The notes: generated by a model from the sequence alone, not told the origin. Numbered from the stretch's first letter, positions 19,516-29,005 are shown. The stretch is DNA of 64,000 bases from Nostoc sp. NIES-3756 (GCF_001548375.1 NZ_AP017295.1:3754501-3818500), one strand, 5' to 3'. Program-made: numbers and translations.

Positions 19516-20343
19516 CTAAGTTAAGGTAATTACGGTAACTTCTGGTGGGCAAAATAAACGCCCTGGTCGATAAGTACCTAAGCCACGATTTACGTATAAT
19601 TGGTTGTTAGCTACTTGGTGAAATCCTTGCGCCCATTCCCAATATCGTACTACTTTGGAACAGTCTCCTAGTAAAAATGGAACCCAACGCCGCAGTTTTT
19701 TAGGTACTTGTTTTAACAGCTTTTTATAATGGTAGACTACAGGGCCAAGTCCTGGGAATACGATATGTCCGCCGTGAGTGTGTCCTGATAGTTGCAAATC
19801 TACGCGCCATTGTTCTAGTATTTTGGCTGTATCAGGGTTATGAGATAAGACAATTCTGGGTGTAGCGGGATTGAGTTTGTTCATCACTGATGCAGGATGA
19901 AATTCTTTTGACCAATAATCAGCTAGTCCCACTATTGGTAATTCATCTCCAAAAGGGTAAGCAATTTGATTCCACAAGACATTAACACCAATACTAGTGA
20001 AAGCGGTTGTTACTTCGGCTTTCGAGTGGCTATGATGGATATCATGGTTTCCCAATACAGCATAAATACCATTGCGACTTTGCAGATATTTAAGTCTTAA
20101 TGCGAGTTGATGAATTGGTGTAGGATCATCAGTCACATAATCGCCAGTTAAGACTATCAAATCTGGTTCAGCTTCGTTAGTAGCTGCGATCGCTTCTTCT
20201 AGCATTTCTTCGGACAGTCGCAAGCCATCATAATGAAAATCTGACAACTGCACCAACTTTAAACCCTGTAAATTTGGTGAAAGTCCCGCAATCTTAACCG
20301 TTATTTTATCTACGCTTAAACGTCCTGTAAACAACCAGTGCAT
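19516..20343 (-). CDS. Metallophosphoesterase, 275 aa (copy 1)
   Basis: A calcineurin-like phosphoesterase of the YkuE/YaeI-like group. The metal-binding motifs appear in order: LSDFHYDG (Asp/His), LTGDYV, LGNHDIHH and LSGHTHGGH, with the terminal GLGTYRPGRLFCPPEV signature. These bind two metal ions and hydrolyse a phosphoester; the substrate is unknown. Its neighbour at 20466 is a close paralogue in the same direction (123 bases apart), so a tandem duplication is likely. There is no clear signal peptide, but the hydrophobic N-terminus (MHWLFTGRLSVDKI) may touch the membrane. Confidence 0.88.
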   Translation of the reverse strand: MHWLFTGRLSVDKITVKIAGLSPNLQGLKLVQLSDFHYDGLRLSEEMLEEAIAATNEAEPDLIVLTGDYVTDDPTPIHQLALRLKYLQSRNGIYAVLGNHDIHHSHSKAEVTTAFTSIGVNVLWNQIAYPFGDELPIVGLADYWSKEFHPASVMNKLNPATPRIVLSHNPDTAKILEQWRVDLQLSGHTHGGHIVFPGLGPVVYHYKKLLKQVPKKLRRWVPFLLGDCSKVVRYWEWAQGFHQVANNQLYVNRGLGTYRPGRLFCPPEVTVITLT

Positions 20344-20465
20344 AGTGTGCTAGGAACTCCTCAGACCAGCGCTTACAGCTTATCAAAAATCTAGCTGATA
20401 ACTTAAAACTTAAAAAACTTTACGATAAATTTTATTTAAGGATTTCCTAGAAAGGAATTAACTTC

Positions 20466-21296
20466 TCATTCACGTTCCAAGGTAATTACTGTTAATTCAG
20501 GAGGACAAAATAAGCGTCCTGGGTAATAGGTTCCTAAACCACGATTTACATATAGCTGATTTTTGCCAATGTGATGTAATCCCTGTAACCATTCAGAATG
20601 ATGGACTATAAAGTATTCTTTGAATAGAAATGGTAATAATCGCCGTAGTTTTACCGGGATTTTTTGCATGATTTTTCTATGATACGGTAACACAGCCCCA
20701 AGTCCAGGAATCACTACTTGTCCTCCATGAGTATGGCCGGACAATTGTAAATCTACGCGCCAAGGTTGCAACCTAGCGGCGGTGTCTGGGTTATGACATA
20801 AAACAATGCGTGGTCTGGTGGGGTCTAGTTGGTTAAAAAGCAATTCTGGATTAAATTCCCGATAGTAATAATCAACGAGTCCCACTATGGGTAATTTGTC
20901 TCCCCAAGGGTAAGCAATTTCATTCCAAAGAACTTGAATGCCAACTTTTGTCAATGCTTGGGTGATTTCTGTTTTTGAGTTTTTGTAATATAGGTCGTGG
21001 TTTCCCAGTATGGCATAAATACCTGCTTGACTTTGGAGTTTTTGCAGGTGCAGTGCTAGTTGATGGATGGGTTTTGGGGTGGTAGTGACATAATCACCCG
21101 TGAGTAAAACCAAATCTGGCTGTATTTGATTGCTAAGTGCGATCGCTTCTTCTAACATCGCTTCCGACAACAGCACACCATCATAATGAAAATCGGATAG
21201 ATGCACCAACTTCTTACCTCGTAGCGAAGCAGATAAGTCTGCAATCTTCACCGTCAATTGTTCTACAGTCAACGGCCCAGATAAAAGTCTGTGCAT
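20466..21296 (-). CDS. Metallophosphoesterase, 276 aa (copy 2)
   Basis: A paralogue of the gene at 19516. It has the same motif order: LSDFHYDG, LTGDYV, LGNHDLYY, LSGHTHGG and a GLGTYYPGRLFCPPEL tail, all metal ligands intact. Both copies share most of their length, differing mainly around the middle (residues 95-120 and 205-235), which suggests divergence after duplication rather than a recent copy. The 5' side carries an unusually long GGGGAGT heptad run (21301-21390) that may have replaced ordinary promoter spacing. Confidence 0.88.
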   Translation of the reverse strand: MHRLLSGPLTVEQLTVKIADLSASLRGKKLVHLSDFHYDGVLLSEAMLEEAIALSNQIQPDLVLLTGDYVTTTPKPIHQLALHLQKLQSQAGIYAILGNHDLYYKNSKTEITQALTKVGIQVLWNEIAYPWGDKLPIVGLVDYYYREFNPELLFNQLDPTRPRIVLCHNPDTAARLQPWRVDLQLSGHTHGGQVVIPGLGAVLPYHRKIMQKIPVKLRRLLPFLFKEYFIVHHSEWLQGLHHIGKNQLYVNRGLGTYYPGRLFCPPELTVITLERE

Positions 21297-21300
21297 AGGT

Positions 21301-21390
21301 TGGGGAGTGGGGAGTGGGGAGTGGGGAGTGGGGAGTGGGGGAGATGAGGGAGATGAGGGAGAGGGGGGAGATGAGGGAGATCAGGGAGAA
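21301..21390. repeat. Heptad repeat GGGGAGT and GAGGGAGAT run
   Basis: Five successive GGGGAGT units (the complement of CCCCACT) are followed by GAGGGAGAT units. This fits the STRR family known in heterocystous cyanobacteria. The run lies directly before the start of a gene on the minus strand. Confidence 0.85.
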
Positions 21391-21435
21391 GAACTTTTGA
21401 CTGTGGACTATGGACTATGGACTAATGACTAATGA

Positions 21436-22281
21436 CTAATAACAATGACTTTCTAACCACTTTTCTAAATCTGTCAGCACCTCTTGATAGTTAATGTCTG
21501 CTTGTAGGTCGTGGTAGGCTCCTGGGTATTCGATGCGTAATTTGTCTTTATAAGTTACATTTTGGTAAAATCTTTCTCCGCCTTCTGGTAAAGCAACTGT
21601 ATCGGCGCTACCGTGAAGAATTAGCAGTGGTATTTGCCATTGGGACGCATGATTATGAATCCAGGCGACTGTGGCAAAATATTCTGTGGCTAAACGGGCG
21701 CTTCCACGGTTATGGCGTAGGGTATCTTGGGTGTAAGCAGCGATAACTTTCTCATCCCGTGAAGCCGCACTTAGGTCAAGACCAGTGCTTAAGGAGAAAC
21801 GCGGCCAGATTTTTGAGAGGAGATTTCCCAAAAATACCCGGAATTTTGATACGCCGACTTTACCTATAGCTGGTGCAAAAGCGATCGCACCACGCAATTT
21901 TGCTGCTTCTTTGGGACAGCGTAGAACATAATCGCAGACAACCACCGCACCCAAGCTGTGTCCTAAGAGAAATATTGGATATCCTGGTTGCTGGTGTTGA
22001 ATTAACTCGACAAAAGCACCCAAATCTGACCGAAACTCCTGCCAAGAGTTGATATAGCCACGCTGACCAGGCGATCGGCCATGTCCGCGCAAGTCTAAGC
22101 CATAAATAGCATATTGTTTGCCTAGTAAATGGTTAACTATATTACCGTATTTATTACTATGTCCTCCCAGCCCATGCACAATCACTAAAATTGCTTTTAT
22201 TTCACCTTCTGGATACCAATTTTGGTAATAAAGTTCCAGACCATCAAAACTTTTAAATACGTCTTCGTTATGTTTAGTCAT
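21436..22281 (-). CDS. Alpha/beta hydrolase, monoglyceride-lipase-like
   Basis: A 281-residue serine hydrolase. The oxyanion region VHGLGGHSNKYGN (about residues 35-47) and the nucleophile elbow GHSLGAVV (Ser in GxSxG) are intact, the acid is probably Asp in HGSADTVALP, and the catalytic His is in GAYHDLQ. These are the features of monoacylglycerol lipase/lysophospholipase relatives (PldB-type). The cell location appears cytosolic; no signal peptide. It sits in line with two phosphoesterases on the same strand and next to an acyltransferase, which suggests a lipid role, but this is only inference. Confidence 0.87.
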   Translation of the reverse strand: MTKHNEDVFKSFDGLELYYQNWYPEGEIKAILVIVHGLGGHSNKYGNIVNHLLGKQYAIYGLDLRGHGRSPGQRGYINSWQEFRSDLGAFVELIQHQQPGYPIFLLGHSLGAVVVCDYVLRCPKEAAKLRGAIAFAPAIGKVGVSKFRVFLGNLLSKIWPRFSLSTGLDLSAASRDEKVIAAYTQDTLRHNRGSARLATEYFATVAWIHNHASQWQIPLLILHGSADTVALPEGGERFYQNVTYKDKLRIEYPGAYHDLQADINYQEVLTDLEKWLESHCY

Positions 22282-22399
22282 AATAATTTAATTAAGTTAC
22301 ACCTTAAGAAATAAGCCAAAATTAAGTAGATATTTCGTTATTCAGTGTATACAATTTGATAATCATTAACTAATAAAGTGTTTTTCACCAATAAATGAA

Positions 22400-23323
22400 G
22401 TGATATCTAGCGACCAGCCAGAAAATATTACACTAACAGATGCAGGTATTAAGCGGGTGCAGGAAGGTGTGGCGGCGGCTGGCGATCGCGCGGTGCGTGA
22501 GATAATTGCTAAAACCTTGGCTGGGTTAGAAGCTAGGCATGAAGGGCAAATTGAACCGAGAGTAAATGCAGAAGTAAGGCGTTTTGTATTGCGATCGCTC
22601 ATTCATGCTATGTTTCGAGTACGGGTGGAAAATCTTGAGAAAATCCCGCAAACACCAGCAATTCTCGCAGCTAACCATCTCCACCATATCGACCCATTAT
22701 TATTACTAGCAGAAATACCCACTCAACCCCATTACTATATTGTGGGCGATGCCCGTACTCTATATAACAAATGGTGGAAGCGCTTCATCTTGAGTTTTGC
22801 TGGGGGTGTCATTCCCTTAGCCCGGATATGGAAGGAAGAAGTCGCCGTCATTCAAGCAGCCAAGGCGGGAAGACAAGACCTCGCCCAATTAGCCCAAGCC
22901 ATTGAAGAAACCGTACCGACTGGAGGAGATATACCGACACTGCGACAAATCGACCGCATTGTTTTAGGAATTTTAGCTCAGGGAGATGGAATGATTCTCT
23001 TTCCCGAAGGACGGTTAGGAACTAATGAAGGTCAGTTACATCTTCCCTTAAAACGCGGGACTGTAATCTATGCCTTACGAGCTGGCGTACCCATAGTACC
23101 GATAGCGTTAATTGGTACTCATGACCTGTATTGGCGTAAAGAATTAACCCTCTGCATTGGTGAACCGTTATATTTTGACCAAACTACCAGACCAAACCGC
23201 AAAGAAGTAGATATAGCATTAGAAAAGTTACAGGCTGCCATACTAGCTTTGTTACCCACAGATTACCAAGAACCCCCAGGAATAAAGTTGCTGCGGCATT
23301 TTCTTAACCATATGCTGTGGTAA
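22400..23323 (+). CDS. 1-acyl-sn-glycerol-3-phosphate acyltransferase (PlsC family)
   Basis: A 307-residue member of the PlsC family. The catalytic NHxxxxD motif is NHLHHIDPLL (about residues 93-102) and the glycerophosphate-binding block is FPEGRLGTNEG (about 201-211). The function is transfer of an acyl chain to a phosphoglycerol in phospholipid synthesis, at the membrane. The N-terminal 65 residues are an extra helical region. The GTG start at 22400 has no strong ribosome binding site. It is divergent from the hydrolase gene; the spacer is 118 bases. Confidence 0.88.
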   Translation: MISSDQPENITLTDAGIKRVQEGVAAAGDRAVREIIAKTLAGLEARHEGQIEPRVNAEVRRFVLRSLIHAMFRVRVENLEKIPQTPAILAANHLHHIDPLLLLAEIPTQPHYYIVGDARTLYNKWWKRFILSFAGGVIPLARIWKEEVAVIQAAKAGRQDLAQLAQAIEETVPTGGDIPTLRQIDRIVLGILAQGDGMILFPEGRLGTNEGQLHLPLKRGTVIYALRAGVPIVPIALIGTHDLYWRKELTLCIGEPLYFDQTTRPNRKEVDIALEKLQAAILALLPTDYQEPPGIKLLRHFLNHMLW

Positions 23324-23523
23324 ACTAATCGCCATTCTGATTGGCTTGTAGTAAGGGCTTTAGCCCTGGTGCAGCTTAAATACTCGTAAAAAAAACCTTC
23401 CCCTTTCTATTTAACGTGAATTGGACGGAACCTAACCCCAACCCCTTCCCTTGTAGGGAAGGCTGCTAAAAATATACATCTTAGTAAGTGAAAATAAGCC
23501 TTTTAAGCCTCTCTCCGTGTCGG
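23324..23523. other. Repeat-rich intergenic region before the MITE-like element
   Basis: GCTTTAGCCCTGGTGC-type and CCCCAACCCCTTCCCTTG-type dispersed repeats, then TCTCTCCGTGTCGG, form the target site of the element. The spacer lies between convergent genes and has no coding potential. Confidence 0.6.
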
Positions 23524-23687
23524 CTACGGTGTACACACGAGTCTGATCAAGTTGCCTCACAGCGTTTCGATCCCCCCTAACCCACCTTAAAAAGGGGGGA
23601 ATTTTCTTAAAGTCCCCCTTTTTAAGGGGGATTTAGGGGGATCAAACCATATTCTGCACCTAGCATAGAGATGTGTGTACACCGTAG
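23524..23687. mobile_element. MITE-like element, 164 bp, with 15-bp inverted ends
   Basis: The ends CTACGGTGTACACAC (23524-23538) and GTGTGTACACCGTAG (23673-23687) are exact inverted copies. Each is flanked outside by the same 11-base word CTCCGTGTCGG (23513-23523 and 23688-23698), as expected of a target-site duplication. Inside is a large palindrome (about 23569-23642) of runs of C and G. It has no coding capacity, so movement would depend on a transposase made elsewhere. With the insert and one duplication removed, the flanks join into a hairpin CCTCTCTCCGTGTCGGGGAG. No transposase of a matching type is seen in the window. Confidence 0.8.
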
Positions 23688-23766
23688 CTCCGTGTCGGGG
23701 AGAGGTACTTTACGAGAAGCGCTTTGCGCTATGGAGAAGGGTCTTTTAAATCTGTCGAACTCACGC

Positions 23767-25254
23767 TTATTTACTTCGCAATAGACCTTGCAAAAAGTAA
23801 AAAATATTCACTAAGATTTGTTCTACCCAAAGAATCACAGAATCTAACCATTCTAAAATGTATTCTATTAGGTGCTTTTCATAGCCTAATACCGTTGCTG
23901 TCGTGTCTATCCAGTCTGGTTTAGCTTCTGCTTGGTTTTGTGTAGAATTTTGCTTTGGCGTATAGGCTGCTGCTTGCTTTTTAGCAGCTTTATTAAATGT
24001 TGGTTTTTGCTGATTCACTAAATCAGATACAGGTTTTTGTTGGGCTTGAGTCCGCTTTTTGTTCTGAAACAAGCCAAACGATTTACTGGTAGAAATACTA
24101 GGCTTTGTTTTTGATGACTCCATGATTTTTTCAGTCATCTTTTCAGGATCACCATACAAATCTTGCCAATCTAACCAAGGGTCATCTGTAAAATATTCAT
24201 GCTGTGACTGATAGGTAATATCAGGTAATTCCTGTTGAGAGAAACTAGAATCTAGTAGTTTATGTTTAGGTACACCAAAAAAGTAATTTATTGCCGATTC
24301 AATCAATGCCGAAATATTTTGTTTTTGATTTTCTAAACCTTGGACATTTTTGACTATTTCTTTTCTAGAGTTTACGGGTTCTTGCCCATAAAGAAAAATA
24401 CTTAATTGAGTTTGGGCAACCTTCACCATTTCCAAACTACGTTGCTGTACAGGCACGATCGCAGTTTCTTCTAACTGAGCGATCGCTGCATCTAGCAAAT
24501 TGAATATTTTACCCGTATTAAAACTATTATTCGCTAAATTTTCCCTATTTTCCCCTGTCAACTTCGCCAATATCCGATTTATTTCTGGTACTAAATGCGA
24601 TTGTTGTTCAGCTTCATTTAACTGCCGATAATGCCAATATTTGCCAACTTCATTAATAATTCGTTCTGTTAATTTTGCTTGCTGTTGCTGTGACAAAATA
24701 TCTAGAATTTGGTTTTCAGTACTCACAAGTACCAACTGCCGATTGACCAAATCTGAAGCTACTCCTCGTACCATCGGTAGCTGATGCTTGAGTGTGTTGG
24801 TTTCTAAAGTTTTGTTGGGTATGGTTAAAGATTGAGAAATCTGTGGCTGAGTTATTCGCCGAGCAATAAATCTCGATTTTAATAACTCTAGAGTATGGGA
24901 GAATCTCGCTTTTCTTGAGGAAGCGATCGCTATTTTTTCATCTGGTAAATACTGAACTGACTCTAAGACGCGCACAATAGGTCTATCAGTAGTGAGGGGT
25001 GCTGATAAAAAATCAGTATCATCAGCCTGTAAACTTAGCCTAGATGGTGGTTCCTTGGTGTTTAGCTGCTTCACCGATTCATCGGTTGAGTGCAACAATA
25101 GATACACAGGATAAAGTAGTGCTGCCACACCCCACTTAGTAGCAGCTTGTAAATTGTGGAAGGTATTCTCCCAACCTTGCGTCAACCGCCGAGATTGCTG
25201 GTTGACAAAGTTGAAAAATCTGCTTTGATAACGACCAGAAGAACCAGATGACAT
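23767..25254 (-). CDS. Conserved hypothetical protein, 495 aa
   Basis: I do not recognise a known domain. A hydrophobic stretch is near residues 42-58 (VAALLYPVYLLLHS) and another at the C-terminus (about 465-490, ILEWLDSVILWVEQILVNIF). The middle is helical, and the region 390-450 is low complexity with many Lys, Gln and Ala. This suggests a membrane-associated protein of a cyanobacterial type. It is divergent from the mannosidase gene, with 251 bases between them. The ATG is well placed and the codon use is ordinary. Confidence 0.75.
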   Translation of the reverse strand: MSSGSSGRYQSRFFNFVNQQSRRLTQGWENTFHNLQAATKWGVAALLYPVYLLLHSTDESVKQLNTKEPPSRLSLQADDTDFLSAPLTTDRPIVRVLESVQYLPDEKIAIASSRKARFSHTLELLKSRFIARRITQPQISQSLTIPNKTLETNTLKHQLPMVRGVASDLVNRQLVLVSTENQILDILSQQQQAKLTERIINEVGKYWHYRQLNEAEQQSHLVPEINRILAKLTGENRENLANNSFNTGKIFNLLDAAIAQLEETAIVPVQQRSLEMVKVAQTQLSIFLYGQEPVNSRKEIVKNVQGLENQKQNISALIESAINYFFGVPKHKLLDSSFSQQELPDITYQSQHEYFTDDPWLDWQDLYGDPEKMTEKIMESSKTKPSISTSKSFGLFQNKKRTQAQQKPVSDLVNQQKPTFNKAAKKQAAAYTPKQNSTQNQAEAKPDWIDTTATVLGYEKHLIEYILEWLDSVILWVEQILVNIFYFLQGLLRSK

Positions 25255-25505
25255 GGTAGTAACTAATTAGTTTGAGCCTTGTTTATTTGTGAGACTCCCG
25301 CCAAACAATATAAAGTATTCAGGATTCGGAATGGATATACCAAACGCTGGAGAGTGAAAAGCTAAAAATTCTTAACCCGACTTTTCTTGTTAGGGATAAA
25401 GTAAGAAAATCTAGCCTGCCAATAGTTTTACACAACTTTATTGAAAATTCTGACTACTGACTACTGTTTGAAAAACTCCTTTAATGCTTTAATTTTAGCG
25501 AAAAT

Positions 25506-28500
25506 ATGACTTCTACCATATCTCAATCTCAGAATAGTTTAATTTCAGACACAATTACACAATTACGCAGTTGTTGCCAAGTTAATGTCCAGTCTACTTG
25601 GTTATACCAGGACTCGGACAGGGAAATTACAGATGTGGCTGCATTTGATTTATCTACTTGGCAGCCTGTAGAGTTAAACGCCAAAGGTAACATCGCTTGG
25701 ACTGGTGGTCAAAAAGTCCTGTGGCTAGCGCAGAAATTTGTAGTTCCTCAAGATTTACATAATTATCCCTTAGCTGGTTTATCCCTACGCCTATCGTTGC
25801 TGTGGTGGGCAGACTCCGCCAAAATATATGTAAATGGGGAATTGGAAGTCGAAGGAGATTTATTTGACTGTTCCCCCAGAGTGCTAATTAGCAGGGAAGT
25901 AAGACCAGGTGAAGAATTTTTAGTGGCTATTCGTCTAGTTAGTCCTGGTCATTGTGATGGGGCTTTAGTGCGATCGCTCCTCATCTACGAATCCACAGAC
26001 TATAATCATCCTGATCCCGGCTTCATTGCCGATGAATTAGCAGTATTACAACTTTATTTAGAAAAGTTTGCCCCAGAAGACTTAAATATCCTCACCCAAG
26101 CAGTCCAACAAATTACTTCTATCAACCCAGAATCTTTAATTACCCTACGCCAAAACCTGATCAATCATCTATCTATCAACGACCCGAAATTTAAAATCTA
26201 CTTATTAGGTCACGCCCACTTAGATTTAGCATGGCTATGGCCAGTCAACGAAACCTGGAATGCAGCCCAAAACACCTTTGAGTCAGTTCTCAAACTCCAA
26301 CAAGATTTTCCTGACCTAATCTTTTGCCATTCCACCCCAGCCTTATATGCTTGGATAGAAGAACATCGCCCAGACTTATTTACAGCCATTCAAAATTCTG
26401 TAGCGGCGGGTAAATGGGAAATCGTCGGCGGCTTTTGGGTAGAACCTGACCTCAATTTAATCTCCGGCGAATCTTTAGTCCGTCAGTTATTATATGGTCA
26501 ACGCTACGTTCAAGAGAAATTCGGCAAACTAACAACAGTAGTTTGGGTTCCAGACACCTTTGGTTTTTGTGCAACCCTACCGCAATTTTTAGCCAATGCG
26601 GGTATTGAGTATTTCGTTACCCAAAAATTACGCTGGAATGACACCACCAAATTTGATTATGGCGCATTTTGGTGGCGATCGCCCGACGGCAGCCAAGTAT
26701 TCAGCCTTATGTCTGCACTTATAGGCGAAGGCATCGACCCCATCAAAATGGCAAACTATGCTCTAGAATGGCAAGCCCAAACCAACTTAAATCAATCCCT
26801 CTGGCTTCCTGGTGTCGGCGACCACGGCGGCGGCCCCACCCGTGATATGTTAGAAACCGCCCAACGCTGGCAAACCTCCCCCTTCTTCCCAGAATTAGAA
26901 TTTATCAGTGCTGAGGAGTATTTGCAGCAGATAGAAAGCAGGAGGCAGGAGGCAGAAGGCAGGAGGCAGGAGGCAGGAGGCAGAATTGAATTATTCTCTC
27001 CCTCATCCCCCTCATCTCCCTCATCTCCCCCCACTCGGTTGGTGAGCGCAGTCGAACCACCACTCCCCACTCCCCAATTCCCCACTTGGAATGACGAACT
27101 ATACCTAGAGTTCCATCGCGGCTGCTACACTACCCACGCAGACCAGAAACGCTGGAATCGGTATTCTGAAAACTTACTCTATCAAGCGGAACTATTTGCT
27201 ACCTTAGCGACTGTGATTTGTGGCGCGACATATCCCAAAACCGAAATCGAAGCAGCTTGGAAGCAAGTTTTATTTCACCAATTCCACGATATTCTACCCG
27301 GTTCTTCCATTACCCAAGTATATATAGATGCCTTGAGTGAATGGCAGCGAGTAGAACAAACAGGAACCAAGATATTAGAGGAATCATTAGGGGCGATCGC
27401 ATCTCACTTTACTCTACCAGAACCACCACACGCTGATAGTTTACCGATTTTCGTTTTTAACTCCCTCAACTGGCAACGCTCCGAGGTGGTATCAGTTATC
27501 CTCCCCCCATCACCAGCCAACCAACAATGGCAAGTTTACGATACAAATGGTGAACAAGTCATTTCCCAGTTAACTGAACCATCAACCCTACTATTTTTCG
27601 CCCAAGAAATTCCATCTGTAGGCTATCGCCTCTTTTGGCTTTCTCCTATATCCCTGGTTGGTGAGCGTAGTCGTTCGCGGAGCGTGGCGTTTAGCCATAC
27701 CACATCTCCCACATCCCCAGACTACATTCTTGAAAACGAACACCTACGAGTAACAGTAGATCCCGATACTGGAGATTTATCAAGTATCTATGACAAAACG
27801 CATCAACGAGAAATATTATCTGGTGCAGCCAATCAACTACAAGGCTTTAAAGATAGTGATCAATATTGGGATGCTTGGAATATCGACCCCAATTATAGCC
27901 AGCATCCCCTACCAGCAACCCACCTCAAATCAATCCAATGGTTAGAACAAGGCCTGGTACAAAGTCGCCTGCGCGTAGTGCGTCAGTTAGGTGAGTCAGA
28001 ATTTTCTCAAGACTATATATTACGAGTCGGTTCACCCTTATTAAAAATCACCTCTACAGTCAACTGGCAAGAAAACCACGTTCTAGTAAAAGCAGCCTTT
28101 CCGTTAAACATTACAGCCGACTTCGCCACCTATGAAATTCCTTGTGGTGTAATTCGTCGCCCAACTCAACCCCAAACCCCAGAAGACAAAGCAAAATGGG
28201 AAGTTCCCGCTTTGCGTTGGGCTGATTTAACCCAAGAGACAGATAAGGGTATTTACGGTGTTAGCTTACTAAATGATTGTAAATATGGTTACGACAGTCA
28301 AACTCAACAACTCAGGCTGACATTACTCCGTAGCTCCTCCTGGCCTGACCCAGAAGCCGACAGAGGCGTACACGAATTTACTTATGCTGTGTATCCTCAC
28401 GCCAACAGTTGGGAATCAGCCCATACAGTACAAAAGGGATATGAATTAAACATCCCCTTACAAGTGAAACTAAATCCAACTTCCCCACTCCCTACCCCCA

Positions 28501-28787
28501 ACTCTCCACTTCCCAAAGAAGACAGAGTGAGCTTTTTAAACCTACCAGCCGAAAATCTAGTGTTAATGGCATTAAAGCCATCTGAAGACGACCAGCAACA
28601 ATTAATTTTCCGATGTTATGAATCGCACGGTGTCAGAGCAGAATTATCTTTACACAGTGACTTACACTTTACCTTAGGTGAGCAAGTAGATTTATTAGAA
28701 CGTCCCACTACCAGACTCTCATCTGAGCAACAAAACTCCACAATTCCACCTTGGAAAATCGCTACTTTTAAAGTCTTGTGGGAGTAG
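25506..28787 (+). CDS. GH38 alpha-mannosidase
   Basis: A 1093-residue glycoside hydrolase family 38 enzyme. The zinc/substrate motif GHAHLDLAW lies at 235-243 and the nucleophile Asp350 in VWVPDTFGF, followed by the middle and C-terminal domains (WNDELYLEFHRGCYT at 528; VTVDPDTGDLSSIYDK near 750). Three low-complexity patches are in frame and look like intergenic repeat DNA: about residues 475-525, 718-738 and 989-1005. All lie between conserved blocks, so activity may be kept. It releases alpha-mannose from glycans; probably cytosolic, with no signal peptide. It starts at an ATG after a spacer of 251 bases. Confidence 0.9.
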   Translation: MTSTISQSQNSLISDTITQLRSCCQVNVQSTWLYQDSDREITDVAAFDLSTWQPVELNAKGNIAWTGGQKVLWLAQKFVVPQDLHNYPLAGLSLRLSLLWWADSAKIYVNGELEVEGDLFDCSPRVLISREVRPGEEFLVAIRLVSPGHCDGALVRSLLIYESTDYNHPDPGFIADELAVLQLYLEKFAPEDLNILTQAVQQITSINPESLITLRQNLINHLSINDPKFKIYLLGHAHLDLAWLWPVNETWNAAQNTFESVLKLQQDFPDLIFCHSTPALYAWIEEHRPDLFTAIQNSVAAGKWEIVGGFWVEPDLNLISGESLVRQLLYGQRYVQEKFGKLTTVVWVPDTFGFCATLPQFLANAGIEYFVTQKLRWNDTTKFDYGAFWWRSPDGSQVFSLMSALIGEGIDPIKMANYALEWQAQTNLNQSLWLPGVGDHGGGPTRDMLETAQRWQTSPFFPELEFISAEEYLQQIESRRQEAEGRRQEAGGRIELFSPSSPSSPSSPPTRLVSAVEPPLPTPQFPTWNDELYLEFHRGCYTTHADQKRWNRYSENLLYQAELFATLATVICGATYPKTEIEAAWKQVLFHQFHDILPGSSITQVYIDALSEWQRVEQTGTKILEESLGAIASHFTLPEPPHADSLPIFVFNSLNWQRSEVVSVILPPSPANQQWQVYDTNGEQVISQLTEPSTLLFFAQEIPSVGYRLFWLSPISLVGERSRSRSVAFSHTTSPTSPDYILENEHLRVTVDPDTGDLSSIYDKTHQREILSGAANQLQGFKDSDQYWDAWNIDPNYSQHPLPATHLKSIQWLEQGLVQSRLRVVRQLGESEFSQDYILRVGSPLLKITSTVNWQENHVLVKAAFPLNITADFATYEIPCGVIRRPTQPQTPEDKAKWEVPALRWADLTQETDKGIYGVSLLNDCKYGYDSQTQQLRLTLLRSSSWPDPEADRGVHEFTYAVYPHANSWESAHTVQKGYELNIPLQVKLNPTSPLPTPNSPLPKEDRVSFLNLPAENLVLMALKPSEDDQQQLIFRCYESHGVRAELSLHSDLHFTLGEQVDLLERPTTRLSSEQQNSTIPPWKIATFKVLWE
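26935..27085. repeat. Intergenic-type repeat inside the mannosidase gene
   Basis: Repeated GGAGGCAG units are followed by TCCCCCTCATCTCCCTCAT and CACTCCCCACTCC words, all in frame. They encode RRQEAEGRRQEAGGR and [11 protein letters not shown] stretches before the conserved WNDELYLEF block. Confidence 0.8.
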
Positions 28788-28873
28788 GGAGTAGCTGACA
28801 GGTGCAGGGAAAAAAATCCTCTCCCTTACTCCCTGCTCCCTGCTCCCTTGCCTCTTCTGCCTCCTGCCCCTCT

Positions 28874-29005
28874 CTAGTCCTCATGATCCTCAAAAGGATC
28901 AGCCAACTCCTTGCTTGGAGGGCCAAAGGAGGTGTAAATTCCATAGCCAGTAATGCCAACGACAATGGCCGCTACAGAAATGATAAGAACTATTGCGGGT
29001 TCCAT
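28874..29005 (-). CDS. psbN: Photosystem II protein PsbN
   Basis: A 43-residue single-pass membrane protein: MEPAIVLIISVAAIVVGITG and then YGIYTSFGPPSKELADPFED and HED. It matches cyanobacterial PsbN, which is needed for photosystem II assembly. It is divergent from psbH (86 bases between starts), the standard order in cyanobacteria. The ATG is at 29005 and the TAG at 28874-28876. The overlapping plus-strand frame is not a gene. Confidence 0.95.
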   Translation of the reverse strand: MEPAIVLIISVAAIVVGITGYGIYTSFGPPSKELADPFEDHED

